Origin: JAZKHE01 sp040385525
GTDB taxonomy: Bacteria > Bacteroidota > Bacteroidia > UBA4408
Assembly (NCBI GenBank): GCA_040385525.1
Contig: JAZKHE010000006.1
Span: 310,001 to 374,000, forward strand
DNA: 64,000 nucleotides
Direction: 5' to 3'
In this document: positions 52,211-61,451 of the stretch, piece after piece
Layout of the letters: every line of letters begins with the position of its first letter
Position numbering within the stretch: position 1 is the first letter of the stretch
Notes under the pieces: generated by a model
The model's database searches: none
Told to the model about the DNA's origin: nothing
Seen by the model: the letters and a program-made list of their open reading frames with translations, nothing else
Made by a program: the position numbers and the translations under genes

Positions 52211-54733
52211 ATGCGTATTATCGATTTACCTCAAAACGAAGAACAAAGACTTTTAGAGCTTTACAGTTACGATATTTTAGATACTGAACACGAAAAAGAG
52301 TTTGACTCTATTGCCTTGTTAGCAGCCGAAATTTGTGATACAGCTTATGCCAAAATATCTTTAGTAGATAGAAACAAGCAATGGTTAAAAGCTAAATTTG
52401 GTTTTAAACACAACGAAACCGAACGTTTATTTGCATTTTGCAATTACACTATACAAAACTCATCGGCAACCATTGTAACAGATGCAACTGTTGACGATAG
52501 ATTTAAAAACAATCCTTATGTTGTAGGCGAACCTAATATTAAATTTTACGCTGGTTTTCCGTTAATTACGCCAAAAGGTTTTTGTATTGGCTCACTTGCT
52601 GTTGCCGATACACAATCTAAAACACTGAGCGATGCGCAACTTAAAACATTAAGTTTATTTGCCAAACAGGTAATAAATTTAATGGAAATACGAAAAAAAA
52701 ATATTGAAATACAAAAAACATCAACTAAATATAAAAATTTGCTCGATAACCTAAACGAAGGCTATTTTGTTGATGATTTAAATGGAAATGTTGTATTTGC
52801 CAATAAAAAATTTCTTGAAATATTTGAACTAAGCAAAGATGATTTAAACAATTTTAGTATTGATGATTATGTAGCTGAAGAAAGCATTGATGAAGTTAAA
52901 AACAGACATTTAAAAAGAATAAACGGCGAAGAAGCATTGGCCACTTTTGAATACCGAGGAAAGAAAAAAAACGGAAAAAAAATTTGGATTCGTGCAAACG
53001 TTGAAAACCTCTATCAAGAGAATAAAATAATAGGTACACAAACCCTACTTTCTGATATTACTGCAGAAAAAAATTATTTAGCAGAAATTAAAAAGAAAGA
53101 TGCAACACTTTCCGCTTATTTTAATAGCGAAACAGATGCAGTGTTTATTATAAATAAAGATTTAAAAATTATTGGCTATAATAAAGTATACCAAAAATTT
53201 TTATCAGAAACCGGAATTAATTCAGAAATAGAAGAAGGAAAAAGTATTTTAGAGTATATACAAACTCAAAATCACGAAAAATTTTTGCAAAATTTTAATA
53301 AATGTTTATTAGGCAATACCGAAATAGAAACCTTGTATGTAAACTACAACAACAAAAAAAATTGTTGGAAATTTACATTCGTTCCTGTAAAAGACGAGCA
53401 AAATAAAATAATTGCCATTAGTTTTATTGCTAAAGATATTACGCTCGAAAACGAATTATCGATTAAAAACTCTAACTATAACGACTTGTTAGAGGCTTTA
53501 AACATGATAAATAGCTTATTGCTAGGCTACGATAATGCCAAAAACATAAATTATAGTATTTGCGATATTTTAGTAAATATTGCTAATTTTAATATGGCTT
53601 GGATAGGCTGGGTAAATGAAGTTACACAACAAGTTGAACCCGTTTCTGTTTACGGCGACAAATATAATTACGTTAAAAATATAAAAGTATATGCAGACGA
53701 GCGCCCAGAAGGTATGGGACCAATTGGAATTTCGATTAGAGAAAACCAATACCAAATAGTTAGAAATGCTGACAAACATAGCAGTTTAAAAATATGGCAA
53801 GAAGAAAGAAATAAAACAGGTTGGCAATCATCTATTGCAATGCCAATTATTTTTAATAATAAAAATAAAGGTGTTTTAGTAGTTTATTCAATACACGAAG
53901 ATTATTTTGGACATAAAGAAATACTTGCCCTTAACTCTATTGTTACCAACTATATTATTGCACACGATAGATATCAATTAAAGAAAAATATTATAGAAAA
54001 AGATTATTTTTTAAATACAATTGCTAACAATGCACCAGCTTTACTTTCGTTTTGGGATAAAAATTCTATTTGCAAATTTGCTAACAGCGAATTTGTTAAT
54101 TGGTTAGGCTTGCACCCTGTACAACTAGTTGGTAAACATTATAAAGAAATTTATGGTAACGATTTATACATTGCAAATCAAAAACTAATTACCGATGCAT
54201 TAGCAGGTAACCGCCAAATATTTGAAAAAAAACTTGTAAAAAAAGATGGCACTGTAGGTTATTTTTCTGTGCAATATGTTCCGCATATTGTATTGCAAGA
54301 AGTTGTAGGTTTTTGCACACTAGCTTACGATATAACTAAATTAAAAGAGCAAAAAAACAAGCTTCAATTTGATGCTTCTATATTAAAAAACATACACGAT
54401 GCTATTTTAATTTCTGATGTAAACAGAGAAATGATTTTTTATAATGCCATTGCAGAAAATATGTTTGGCTACACCGAAAGCGAAGTTTTAGGCAAAAAAG
54501 CTTTATTTATTCAGCACCCAGAAGGTGAAGAAAAAGCCGACGAAATTTATGAAGAAGTACTAAGCGGAAAAGTAGTTACCTCCGTTTGGAAATGTTTAAC
54601 AAAAAACAATAAAACAATTTGGTTAAAAATAAACTCATCGCCATTTTACAACGATGATAATAAAATTGTTGGCGTTATAGGTTCTTGCATAGATGTTAGC
54701 GAACAACAAACAAGTTCTACAAACAATTTGTAA
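52211..54733 (+). CDS. GAF/PAS multi-sensor protein without an output domain
   Basis: 840 residues, cytosolic. Order: GAF (about 15-165), PAS (about 173-283), PAS (about 299-410), GAF (about 423-590), PAS (about 597-715), PAS (about 721-835), then the protein stops at EQQTSSTNNL. No dimerisation His, ATPase, receiver, GGDEF or phosphatase domain is present. It is collinear with parts of the 1826-residue kinase encoded at 55179, down to phrases such as LLDNLNEGYFVDDL and FNMAWIGWVNE, so the two arose by duplication. It may sense and pass a signal by dimerising with that kinase. The last PAS ends normally, so the missing kinase does not look like a frameshift. Confidence 0.85.
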   Translation: MRIIDLPQNEEQRLLELYSYDILDTEHEKEFDSIALLAAEICDTAYAKISLVDRNKQWLKAKFGFKHNETERLFAFCNYTIQNSSATIVTDATVDDRFKNNPYVVGEPNIKFYAGFPLITPKGFCIGSLAVADTQSKTLSDAQLKTLSLFAKQVINLMEIRKKNIEIQKTSTKYKNLLDNLNEGYFVDDLNGNVVFANKKFLEIFELSKDDLNNFSIDDYVAEESIDEVKNRHLKRINGEEALATFEYRGKKKNGKKIWIRANVENLYQENKIIGTQTLLSDITAEKNYLAEIKKKDATLSAYFNSETDAVFIINKDLKIIGYNKVYQKFLSETGINSEIEEGKSILEYIQTQNHEKFLQNFNKCLLGNTEIETLYVNYNNKKNCWKFTFVPVKDEQNKIIAISFIAKDITLENELSIKNSNYNDLLEALNMINSLLLGYDNAKNINYSICDILVNIANFNMAWIGWVNEVTQQVEPVSVYGDKYNYVKNIKVYADERPEGMGPIGISIRENQYQIVRNADKHSSLKIWQEERNKTGWQSSIAMPIIFNNKNKGVLVVYSIHEDYFGHKEILALNSIVTNYIIAHDRYQLKKNIIEKDYFLNTIANNAPALLSFWDKNSICKFANSEFVNWLGLHPVQLVGKHYKEIYGNDLYIANQKLITDALAGNRQIFEKKLVKKDGTVGYFSVQYVPHIVLQEVVGFCTLAYDITKLKEQKNKLQFDASILKNIHDAILISDVNREMIFYNAIAENMFGYTESEVLGKKALFIQHPEGEEKADEIYEEVLSGKVVTSVWKCLTKNNKTIWLKINSSPFYNDDNKIVGVIGSCIDVSEQQTSSTNNL

Positions 54734-54766
54734 TTTTTTTGTTTTTTTAATGAAGTGTTAAATTAC

Positions 54767-55078
54767 ATGCACAAAAGTTATTTAGATTATATAAATGAAT
54801 ATCCTGAAGAAACTAAAAAGGAATTTTTATTAATAGTAAAAGCTAGTTTTAATACCTTTTTTAGTGAAATTGAAGTAGCAATTAAAAATAAAGATACCGA
54901 TACAATTCTAAAATTAATTCATAAAGAATTTCCAACATTAATAATGCTCGAATTAAAATCGGCACAACAATTTTTTAGTCAGTTAAAAGATACTACTATT
55001 ACTAGTTCAAATTGTTACGAAATTCTTACTAAAGTAAATCAAGAAAAAAATCAAATAATAAACCAAGGTTGGCTGTAA
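54767..55078 (+). CDS. Candidate divergent Hpt-like protein, copy 2
   Basis: 103 residues from the ATG at 54767. An in-frame GTG at 54755 would add four residues, but the ATG gives exactly the length and start alignment of the 51826-52137 paralog (both SYL-x8-PEETKKEFLL). It keeps H52-K53 and PTLIMLELK, while the surrounding residues differ, so selection seems to act on that helix. It lies between the output-less sensor and the giant kinase, so each GAF/PAS gene is preceded by one such gene. Confidence 0.6.
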   Translation: MHKSYLDYINEYPEETKKEFLLIVKASFNTFFSEIEVAIKNKDTDTILKLIHKEFPTLIMLELKSAQQFFSQLKDTTITSSNCYEILTKVNQEKNQIINQGWL

Positions 55079-55178
55079 TAATTAATTGGTAAATCCACAT
55101 AAAATTAAATGTGTATACATAAAACACAATGATTTCAACAAAAAAAATGCTTTAATTGCATGAGTTTTAAATTAACAT

Positions 55179-58100
55179 ATGCAAAAACCCGCTATACCAG
55201 AAAACGAAAGTCTAAGATTAGCTGAGTTACATAGTTATGCAATTATTGATTCTGCTGAAGAAGCAGAATTTAACGATATTGCCCTTTTTGCAGCCGAAAT
55301 TTGCGGTACAACAATAAGCTGCATCTCTTTTATAGAAAAAGACAGACAGTGGTTTAAAGCCAAACATGGTATTGAGGCAAACGAAACCGAACGCGTTCTT
55401 GCTTTTTGTGCGCATACAATTTTAAATGAAAGTCCAAATATTGTTAACGATACCACAAAAGATGAACGATTTAAAAATAATCCTTTTGTAATAGATGAAC
55501 CAAAATTACGATTTTACGCTGGTTTTCCACTAATAACACCAAATGGCTTTAATATTGGAACAATTGCAGTTGCAGATAAAGTTAGTATAACGCTTAGCAA
55601 TATTCAAATTAAAAACATGATGCTTTTAGCAAAGCAATTGATTAATTTGATGGAGATTCGCAGAAAAAACCTTCAAGTTTTAAAATCAAACTCAAAGTAT
55701 AAAGATTTACTTGATAATTTGAATGAAGGCTATTTTGTTGATGATTTAGACGGGAAAGTTGTTTTTATAAATAATAAATTTTTGCAACTATTTGGATTAA
55801 CAGAAAATGATATTTTAAATTTTAACATTGAAGATTATGTTGCTGATGAATATTTGAATGAGATAAAAGAAAGACATTTTAAACGAATTAATGGCGAAGA
55901 TGTAGCCACAAGTTTTGAATATTTAGGCAAGAAAAAAAATGGCGAAAAAATTTGGATACGTGCAAACGTTTCTAAAGTGTATGAAGCTGATAAAATAATT
56001 GGCACACAATCTCTTATTACTGATATTACCGAACGCAAGCAATCCGAGGAAGCACTGCGTCAGAGCGAGAAGCAATTCGAGGCAATGGTAATTGCCACGT
56101 CAGACATCGTGTACCGCATGTCGGCCGATTGGTCGTCGATGCACCCGCTAGACGGTCGCATGCTGGTTGCCAGCAACGACGTGCCGCTGTCCGGCTGGGC
56201 GTGGCTGAAGCAGAACATTCCGGCCGACGAACACGCCCGCATCAGGCAAGCCATCGGCGTTGCCATTGCGCAAAAGGCTTTCTTCTCGCTCGAACATCGT
56301 GTGCTGCAATCTGACGGCTCCATCGGCTGGACCGCGTCTCGCGCGGTGCCGATACTCGATGCGCACGGCAACATAAGTGAGTGGCTCGGTGCGGCGAGCA
56401 ACATCACCGAACGCAAAAACCTTGAAAATCAACTACAAAAAAAGCAGATAAATCTTTTGGCTTTAATTAATAATAGTAGCGACACTATTTTGAGTATAGA
56501 TAGGGAATACCGACTTATTGAATTTAATCAAAATTTTGAATCTGCAATTTTAGCAACATATAAATATTCTCCTAAAAAGGGCGATTACATCCTAAGCTAC
56601 CTATCAGAGAAAGACCGTGAAAAGCAAATAAATATTTACAAAAAAGTTATTCAAGGACAAAAAATAGTAGAAATAGATGAATACACAATATCCACAGATG
56701 CTGAAATAGCAACTTTTGAAACTACCTATAATCCAATAAAAAATAATAAAGAAGAATGTATTGGAATTTTAATTTATACAAAAAATATTTCCGAAAGTAA
56801 AACAAAAGAAATTGCGTTAAAAAATAGCGAACAAAGATTAAGTTTAGCGCTTGAAGGCGGTAATTTAGGTTTATGGGACTGGGACGCATTAACTAATAAA
56901 TTAATTGTAAATGAAAGGTGGCTTAATATGCTCGGCCTTAATCCTTCAAAAACTATACTCACATTAGATTTCTGGCACTCTTTAGTTCATCCTCAGGATA
57001 TGCCCATTCTACAAAACCTAATTGATAACGTAATTTCTAACCCAAATGGAAAAAGAATAGAAGCGGAAATAAGAGCAAAGCATGCTAATGGCGAGTATAT
57101 ATGGATACTTGATAAAGGCATTATTGTTAGTAGAGACAATAATGGTAATCCACTTCGTATTGCGGGAACACATTTGGATATTACCAAACAAAAGCAAATA
57201 GAAGAAATTATAAAACACAAAGAACAAATAATATCTGCTTACTTTAATAGCGATAGCAATGCCGTTTTTATTCTTGACAAAGATTTAAAAATTATAAGCT
57301 ACAACAAAGTTTACCAAACTTTTGTAAAAGAAGTAAGAGGAATTGAAAAAATTATTGAAGGTGATACTATATTAAATTATGTACACGAAAAAAATCATGC
57401 TGCTTTTATAAAAAACTATAACAATTGCTTACTTGGTAATACAATTACAGAAAATGTAGAAATTGACTACAGTACAAAAAAAACATTTTGGAAATTTACT
57501 CATGTTCCTGTAAAAGATAAAAATGATAGTATTATTGGTGTAAGTTTTATTGGAAAAGACATAAGTTTAGAAAATGAATTAAACTCTAAAATAGAGTTAA
57601 AAGACGAAACCATTTTAGCAGCCTTTAATAGCACTACCGATGCTATTTGTTTAATAAATAAAGATTTAAAAATAACGGCTTTTAATAGTGTGTACGCCGA
57701 AATTATTAAAAACTTATTTAATTTAAAAGTTTCGATTGGTGATAATGTTGTTGAGCAAATAATACCAAGTGAAAGAGATTTATTCAAAGAATTTAGTGTA
57801 AAGTGTTTTAATGGTGAAGAAGTTTATCATGAAATGGAAGTTGAATATTTAAATCAACCTATTTATTGGCGTTTTCGGTTTTTTCCTATCAAATCAAAAA
57901 ACGGAGAAATTAATGGACTTTCGTACACCGCAAAAAATATTACTGATAGACGAAAATTAGAACAAAAAAATAATAGCTATAATGATTTGTTAGAAGCCAT
58001 AAACATGATTAATAGCTTGTTATTAAATTTTGATAACGCTAAAGATATTAATTATAGCATTTGCAATATTTTAGTAAATATAGCATCGTTTAACATGGCT

Positions 58101-60659
58101 TGGATAGGCTGGGTAAACGAAGAAACTCAACAAGTAGAACCTATAGCAATATTTGGCGATAAATTTGATTACGTAAAAAGCATTACAGTTTATGCTGATG
58201 AAAGACCAGAAGGACAAGGGCCTATTGGAATTGCAATAAGGGAAAACGCTACACAAATTGTAAAAAATGCCGAAACTGATAAAACATTAACTCATTGGAA
58301 AAATCAAAGAAATAAAACAAAATGGAAATCGTCTATTGCACTGCCCATTATAATTAACAGTCAAAATAAAGGTGTGTTATCAGTATATGCAGAATCAGAA
58401 GACTATTTTAATCATAAAGAAATAATTTCTTTAGAATCAATTGTAAGTAATTATATCATAGCACACGACAGAAACGAACTTAAAAAAAACTTGCTCGAAA
58501 AAGAATACTTTTTAAGTTCTATTGCAAACAATGCCCCTGCCCTTTTATCATATTGGGATAAAGATTTAATTTGTAGATACGCAAATATTGAATACGAAAA
58601 TTGGATTGGATTAAAACCATTTCAAATAGTTGGAAAACATTTTGAAACACTATTTGGAACAGAATTATATCAGCAAAATAAGCAACTAATTAGTAATGTA
58701 TTAAGTGGGGAAAAACAAAATTTTGAACGAAAATTAACTAAATATAATGGTAACGAAGGTGTAAATTCTATACAATACATTCCACATAAAATTCATGATA
58801 AAGTAATTGGCTTTTTTGTTTTAGCATATGATATTACAAAACTAAAACAACAAGAAAAACGCTTAAAATTAGATGCAACCATTTTAAAAAACATACACGA
58901 TGCTATTTTAATTTCAGATTTAGAAAGTAAAATGCTTTACTACAATTCAATTGCAGAAAGTATGTTTGGCTACTCGCAAACCGAAGTGTTAGGCAAACGC
59001 GCTACATTTATTCAGCATCCAGAAGGGCAAGACAAAGCAAATCAACTTTACGAAGAATTTTTAAATGGAAAGCCATCAACAAATATTTGGCGTTGCAAAA
59101 CAAAAAGCAACGATATAATATGGGTAAAAGTTAGCTCGGCACCCTATTATAATGAAAATAATGAATTAGTAGGAGTTATTGGAACTTGCATTGATATAAC
59201 AGAAAATATTATTGCCAACGAAAAAATAAAACAAAGCGAAGAACGTTTTCGTTTAGTATTAGAAAACATGCCAATACTTTTTAACGCTTTTGATAAAGAA
59301 GGAAATATTATTTTTTGGAACAAGGCTTGCGAAAACACTACAGGATATAAAGCAAATGAAGTTATTGGAAACTTAGAAGCTATGAAACATTTTTATCCTG
59401 ATTCTGCTCATCTAGAAAAAATATTAAATTTAAATTTTAATACTAATAGTGTAATTGATAATTTAGTTGCTAAAAATGGAGAAATAAAAACCATTGAATG
59501 GTTAGATTTAAACAATCAAATACCTGTTGATGGCTGGGCAACTTGGGGGCTTGGACAAGACATTACAACTAAAGTTGAAATTGAAAAAAAGCACAGAGAA
59601 TTACAAGAAAAATATTACGATTTAATTAATAACATTAATGGTATAGTTTGGGAAGCAGACCCTAATACTTTTGAGTTTAGATTTGTTAGCAAACAAGTAA
59701 AAACCATTTTAGGTTATACACCAGAAAAATGGATAAGTGAGCCAAATTTTTGGGAAAATCATATTTACGCAGAAGATAGAGATTTTGCGGTAAAATATTG
59801 TGTAGAAAACACTAAGCAGTTAAAACCGCATCAGTTTGAATACAGAATGATTAGCTCTAACGGCAAATTAGTTTGGTTAAATGATTTTGTAACTGTCGAA
59901 ATCGAAAATGGCATACCTGTAAAATTAAGAGGTATTATGATTGACATTACTGATAGAAAAACAAACGAAACAAAATTAAAGAACCTTTATTTACGATATG
60001 CAAAACAAAAAGAAATAGCTAAAAATAAAGTATTAAAATCTTTAATTAACGGACAGGAAGAAGAACGAAAAAGAATATCGCGTGAGTTACATGATAGCAT
60101 AGGTCAATCGTTAAGCTTATGCAAAGTTTATGCTAGCAGCTTACTAAACTTTAAAGGAAACGAAGCCGAAATGCAAAAAAGATTAGTAGAACTTAACGAA
60201 AATATTAGATTATCTATAGCCGAAACCAGAGAAATATCAGCCAATTTAATGCCTTCGGAGTTACAAGATTATGGTTTAAAAACAACACTCGAAAACTTGT
60301 TCAACAAAATAAATTCATCAAATAATACATTAAAAATAAATTATTCGCTAATCAATTTAAATCGAATCAATATTGATATAGAAGTTTCTGTTTTTAGAAT
60401 AATTCAAGAAATATTGAGTAACACTTTAAAACATGCTCAAGCAACTACATTTAAAATAGATATTGAATGTAAAACGAACGAATTTTTACTAAAAACAACA
60501 GACAATGGCTTGGGTTTTGATTTAGAAAAAGTTAAAAAAGGAAATGGATTAAATAACATTAAATACCGTGTAGAAACCATTTTGGGAGAAGTAAGTGTTA
60601 CAAGTTTGCCTAAGAAAGGTTGTAGTTATTTAATCAAAATTCCACTACAAAATCAATAG
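55179..60659 (+). CDS. Giant GAF/PAS histidine kinase (HisKA_3 type)
   Basis: 1826 residues, no membrane segment. Order by eye: GAF (about 20-165), PAS1 (172-282), PAS2 (283-408, GC-rich), PAS3 (423-540), PAS4 (548-670), PAS5 (683-795), PAS6 (808-925), GAF2 (933-1095), PAS7 to PAS10 (about 1107-1597), HisKA_3 with phospho-acceptor H1638 (SRELHDSIGQSL), and HATPase_c (to 1826; NTLKHA, DNGLGFD). HisKA_3 kinases phosphorylate NarL/LuxR-type regulators; one is encoded convergently at 60788-61438. The N-terminal GAF, PAS1, PAS5, GAF2, PAS7 and PAS8 are paralogous to the 52211 protein. PAS2 has a base composition unlike everything around it and was probably acquired. Confidence 0.92.
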   Translation: MQKPAIPENESLRLAELHSYAIIDSAEEAEFNDIALFAAEICGTTISCISFIEKDRQWFKAKHGIEANETERVLAFCAHTILNESPNIVNDTTKDERFKNNPFVIDEPKLRFYAGFPLITPNGFNIGTIAVADKVSITLSNIQIKNMMLLAKQLINLMEIRRKNLQVLKSNSKYKDLLDNLNEGYFVDDLDGKVVFINNKFLQLFGLTENDILNFNIEDYVADEYLNEIKERHFKRINGEDVATSFEYLGKKKNGEKIWIRANVSKVYEADKIIGTQSLITDITERKQSEEALRQSEKQFEAMVIATSDIVYRMSADWSSMHPLDGRMLVASNDVPLSGWAWLKQNIPADEHARIRQAIGVAIAQKAFFSLEHRVLQSDGSIGWTASRAVPILDAHGNISEWLGAASNITERKNLENQLQKKQINLLALINNSSDTILSIDREYRLIEFNQNFESAILATYKYSPKKGDYILSYLSEKDREKQINIYKKVIQGQKIVEIDEYTISTDAEIATFETTYNPIKNNKEECIGILIYTKNISESKTKEIALKNSEQRLSLALEGGNLGLWDWDALTNKLIVNERWLNMLGLNPSKTILTLDFWHSLVHPQDMPILQNLIDNVISNPNGKRIEAEIRAKHANGEYIWILDKGIIVSRDNNGNPLRIAGTHLDITKQKQIEEIIKHKEQIISAYFNSDSNAVFILDKDLKIISYNKVYQTFVKEVRGIEKIIEGDTILNYVHEKNHAAFIKNYNNCLLGNTITENVEIDYSTKKTFWKFTHVPVKDKNDSIIGVSFIGKDISLENELNSKIELKDETILAAFNSTTDAICLINKDLKITAFNSVYAEIIKNLFNLKVSIGDNVVEQIIPSERDLFKEFSVKCFNGEEVYHEMEVEYLNQPIYWRFRFFPIKSKNGEINGLSYTAKNITDRRKLEQKNNSYNDLLEAINMINSLLLNFDNAKDINYSICNILVNIASFNMAWIGWVNEETQQVEPIAIFGDKFDYVKSITVYADERPEGQGPIGIAIRENATQIVKNAETDKTLTHWKNQRNKTKWKSSIALPIIINSQNKGVLSVYAESEDYFNHKEIISLESIVSNYIIAHDRNELKKNLLEKEYFLSSIANNAPALLSYWDKDLICRYANIEYENWIGLKPFQIVGKHFETLFGTELYQQNKQLISNVLSGEKQNFERKLTKYNGNEGVNSIQYIPHKIHDKVIGFFVLAYDITKLKQQEKRLKLDATILKNIHDAILISDLESKMLYYNSIAESMFGYSQTEVLGKRATFIQHPEGQDKANQLYEEFLNGKPSTNIWRCKTKSNDIIWVKVSSAPYYNENNELVGVIGTCIDITENIIANEKIKQSEERFRLVLENMPILFNAFDKEGNIIFWNKACENTTGYKANEVIGNLEAMKHFYPDSAHLEKILNLNFNTNSVIDNLVAKNGEIKTIEWLDLNNQIPVDGWATWGLGQDITTKVEIEKKHRELQEKYYDLINNINGIVWEADPNTFEFRFVSKQVKTILGYTPEKWISEPNFWENHIYAEDRDFAVKYCVENTKQLKPHQFEYRMISSNGKLVWLNDFVTVEIENGIPVKLRGIMIDITDRKTNETKLKNLYLRYAKQKEIAKNKVLKSLINGQEEERKRISRELHDSIGQSLSLCKVYASSLLNFKGNEAEMQKRLVELNENIRLSIAETREISANLMPSELQDYGLKTTLENLFNKINSSNNTLKINYSLINLNRINIDIEVSVFRIIQEILSNTLKHAQATTFKIDIECKTNEFLLKTTDNGLGFDLEKVKKGNGLNNIKYRVETILGEVSVTSLPKKGCSYLIKIPLQNQ
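56025..56416 (+). repeat. GC-rich PAS cassette bounded by 14-base direct repeats
   Basis: ATTACCGAACGCAA (56025-56038) and ATCACCGAACGCAA (56403-56416) differ at one base and are exactly 378 bases (126 codons) apart, both in the codons for ITERK. The sequence between them is a complete PAS domain with strong G+C enrichment: 37 of 60 bases at 56101-56160, against 19 of 60 at 55921-55980. Removing one repeat and the interval keeps the reading frame. Confidence 0.9.
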
Positions 60660-60787
60660 ACCATTACCTAATTTAAAATAGAACGCTGATGGCACAGATA
60701 GTTAAGATTGCCACAGATAAAATCACATTTAATCATATTAACTAGTGTTTTCTGTGTTCTTTTTTGTTCTTAAATTATGAAAGAAAT
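60660..60787. repeat. Short direct repeat in a convergent intergenic region
   Basis: The 128 bases between the convergent kinase and regulator genes hold GATGGCACAGATA (60688-60700) and GATTGCCACAGATA (60706-60719), sharing CACAGATA. No strong terminator stem is visible. The style resembles dispersed Bacteroidota intergenic repeats. Confidence 0.4.
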
Positions 60788-61438
60788 CTAATAATCAATT
60801 AGTTTGTGTTTAACTGCTATTTTAATTAGTTCGGCTGTGTTTCTAGCTTCTAATTTTTGCATAATGTTATAACGATGTGCATCAACCGTTCTGGTGCTTA
60901 AAAATAATTTTGTAGCTATTTCTTTATTGCTCAATCCTTCTGCAATAAGCAACAACACTTCTTTTTCGCGTTTAGAAATTTCTAACTTATTTTCGTCTGC
61001 TATTTCTTTTTTAGTGTTAAGCATATCCGAAACCAGTATTTGAGAAACGGTTTTACTTACATATTTTTTTCCAGCAAAAACTTCTTTTATCGATTTAATA
61101 ATTTCAGTACTTTCAGAATCTTTTAATAAAAAACCCTTAGCACCAGATTCTAGTGCACTATTAACGTAAGAATGGCTATCATGCATAGTTAACACAATAA
61201 CCTTTGTGTTAGGCAAATCAATATTATCAACAATTTTTTGGGTTAACTCAATACCATTCATTTCTGGCATCGAAATATCAGTTAAAACAATATCAGGTTT
61301 TGTGTCATTAATTATTTTTAATGCTTCAACCCCATTGTTAGCAATACCTACAACTAACAAGTCGTTTTCAGAATCAATTATGTTTTTTATACCATCTCTA
61401 ACAATTGGATGATCATCTACTAATACAATTCTTATCAT
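60788..61438 (-). CDS. NarL/LuxR-type response regulator
   Basis: 216 residues. Receiver domain with D8-D9, phospho-acceptor D54 (IVLTDISMP), a Thr in VIVLTMHD and a Lys in GFLLKDSE. It is joined to a C-terminal LuxR-type helix-turn-helix (about 150-216; SKREKEVLLLIAEGLSNKEI then LSTRTVDAHRYNI). It binds DNA when phosphorylated by a HisKA_3 kinase. The upstream kinase gene on the same strand ends 13 bases before its start, so they form a two-component pair. It may also take phosphate from the convergent giant kinase. Confidence 0.95.
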   Translation of the reverse strand: MIRIVLVDDHPIVRDGIKNIIDSENDLLVVGIANNGVEALKIINDTKPDIVLTDISMPEMNGIELTQKIVDNIDLPNTKVIVLTMHDSHSYVNSALESGAKGFLLKDSESTEIIKSIKEVFAGKKYVSKTVSQILVSDMLNTKKEIADENKLEISKREKEVLLLIAEGLSNKEIATKLFLSTRTVDAHRYNIMQKLEARNTAELIKIAVKHKLIDY

Positions 61439-61451
61439 ATAGCTAATTTTT

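Noticed and set aside
54734..55178. Possible frameshift that removed a kinase domain from the 52211 protein
   Set aside because: No kinase motifs (H box, N or G boxes) are found in any frame downstream; a well-formed paralogous gene occupies the region instead.
56060..56432. Long open frames on the minus strand (and a shifted plus-strand frame) within the GC-rich PAS segment
   Set aside because: High G+C lowers stop-codon frequency in all frames. The plus-strand frame is continuous with the kinase and encodes a clear PAS domain; the others match no family and have no start signals.
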